64,000 nt of DNA from Triops longicaudatus (lineage: Eukaryota > Arthropoda > Branchiopoda > Notostraca > Triopsidae). Below the pieces are notes generated by a model that worked only from the letters and a program-made list of their open reading frames with translations, was not told where the DNA came from and searched no databases. Position numbers and translations under genes: made by a program. The stretch spans positions 1-64,000 of the forward strand of contig JAGQDJ010000109.1 of NCBI GenBank assembly GCA_022885665.1, read 5' to 3'. Position 1 is the stretch's first letter, and each line of letters begins with the position of its first letter. This document shows, one piece after another, positions 63,129-64,000 of this stretch.

Positions 63129-63482
63129 ATGTTTCCCGCCAAAGCTTGTGTTTTATGCGTAGTGATGGTATTAGCAGCTCCGGCGACGGCATTAGCACCC
63201 GAGCGATGGCATTCGACGTTCCAGCAGGCCAGTGTATCACAAGAAAAGGAGTTTTACGTGAAAGGAATTCACCTGTTGCAGCGTCTAACGGTCGTTCCTT
63301 GCGACGAGGGGGTTTCCTCAAGGACTTCCCTACGAAGCGGTCTAGCACCTTGCCTTTTCTTTGGCTTGCCCCTCCTTGGCAGGGTCTTTTCAACTGAAAA
63401 GACGCTACTTGGCTTCCCCTTCGCCTTTCTTTGCTATTATACGACGCAACCTAACCGACGCCTCCTTTTCTTATGGACATAA
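63129..63482 (+). CDS. possible secreted-protein open frame (117 codons)
   Basis: An ATG-initiated frame whose first 23 residues (MFPAKACVLCVVMVLAAPAT then ALA) look like a signal peptide with an Ala-x-Ala cleavage site. The rest has no motif and few charged residues, and it could be chance or a first exon. Weak support only. Confidence 0.2.
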   Translation: MFPAKACVLCVVMVLAAPATALAPERWHSTFQQASVSQEKEFYVKGIHLLQRLTVVPCDEGVSSRTSLRSGLAPCLFFGLPLLGRVFSTEKTLLGFPFAFLCYYTTQPNRRLLFLWT

Positions 63483-64000
63483 GACGCGTCCGATCTTGAC
63501 ATGGGACGCGATAACGTAACCGAAAACGGGGCATAACGTCGTGGGGGCTTAATAAGACGTTACAAGAAAGGCTTTTTGTCCTTTTCAGACGGCACGCGTG
63601 CCGTTGGCTTTACTTCATTTTTACACCCTCAACGGTCAAAGCTTACTTTAAAAAGCTAATTAGCTGTGAAAAAATCATTATTTATGGTTACCTTATGGAA
63701 ATGCACATAAAGCAATCAAAAACCTAAGTTTGCAATAGTTGTGCGACTAAAACTGAAATTTATAGAAACAGGACTTCTCTCATAAAGAATTGTTTAGCTC
63801 CAACTTTCGCATAATTTGCTGTTTGCGTTTAAAATATAATGCTGGGAATAGCACGTTAGCTATATACTTTGCTATACTGTAGTTTCCTATTATACAGGTT
63901 GTGTAAGTTCGATTGCGAATGACGTCGTATTTTCAGCCGTAATTACCTCGTAAAGAGAATGGACGTGCCTTATTGGAATTTGAAGGCTAAACAACGTCAT

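Overview
This is nuclear DNA of a small-genome invertebrate, most likely an arthropod. Genes are split by short introns (mostly 50-80 bp, GT..AG) and sit on both strands. The initiator tRNA has eukaryotic features. Three tandem two-finger GATA factors, one of them pannier-like, match the GATA4/5/6-class cluster known from arthropods. Compact genes, moderate AT content and short introns fit a branchiopod crustacean such as Daphnia, but that is inference; no species was checked.

Layout. 0-2.7 kb: repeats (a hAT-type MITE with 8-bp target duplications, an AAT microsatellite) and a tiny two-exon minus-strand gene. 2.8-6.4 kb: a 12-exon gene combining a methyl-CpG-binding (MBD/TAM-like) domain, a PHD-like zinc finger, an F-box and leucine-rich repeats. 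9.7-12.2 kb: an R7-family RGS protein (DEP-GGL-RGS). 13.2-15.4 kb: PIG-F on the minus strand. 15.7 kb: initiator tRNA-Met. 17.7-37.9 kb: the three GATA genes (A, B, C), all on the plus strand, separated by large non-coding stretches; a small unidentified minus-strand gene lies between B and C.

38.4-64 kb: PRDX6 (-), Rab8 (-), EXTL3/botv (-), FBXW5 (+), a tiny secreted Tyr/Gly-rich peptide gene (+), OTUB1 (-) and DLST (+). EXTL3/FBXW5 and OTUB1/DLST are divergent pairs. The last 7.5 kb holds no gene I can support.

Exon models were joined by hand from reading frame, splice consensus and phase; all multi-exon totals given below are divisible by three. Most genes are housekeeping (GPI anchors, vesicle traffic, heparan sulfate synthesis, ubiquitin, TCA cycle, redox). 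The regulatory core is the GATA cluster. The two least conventional loci are the MBD-PHD-F-box-LRR gene and the secreted tyrosine-rich peptide precursor.
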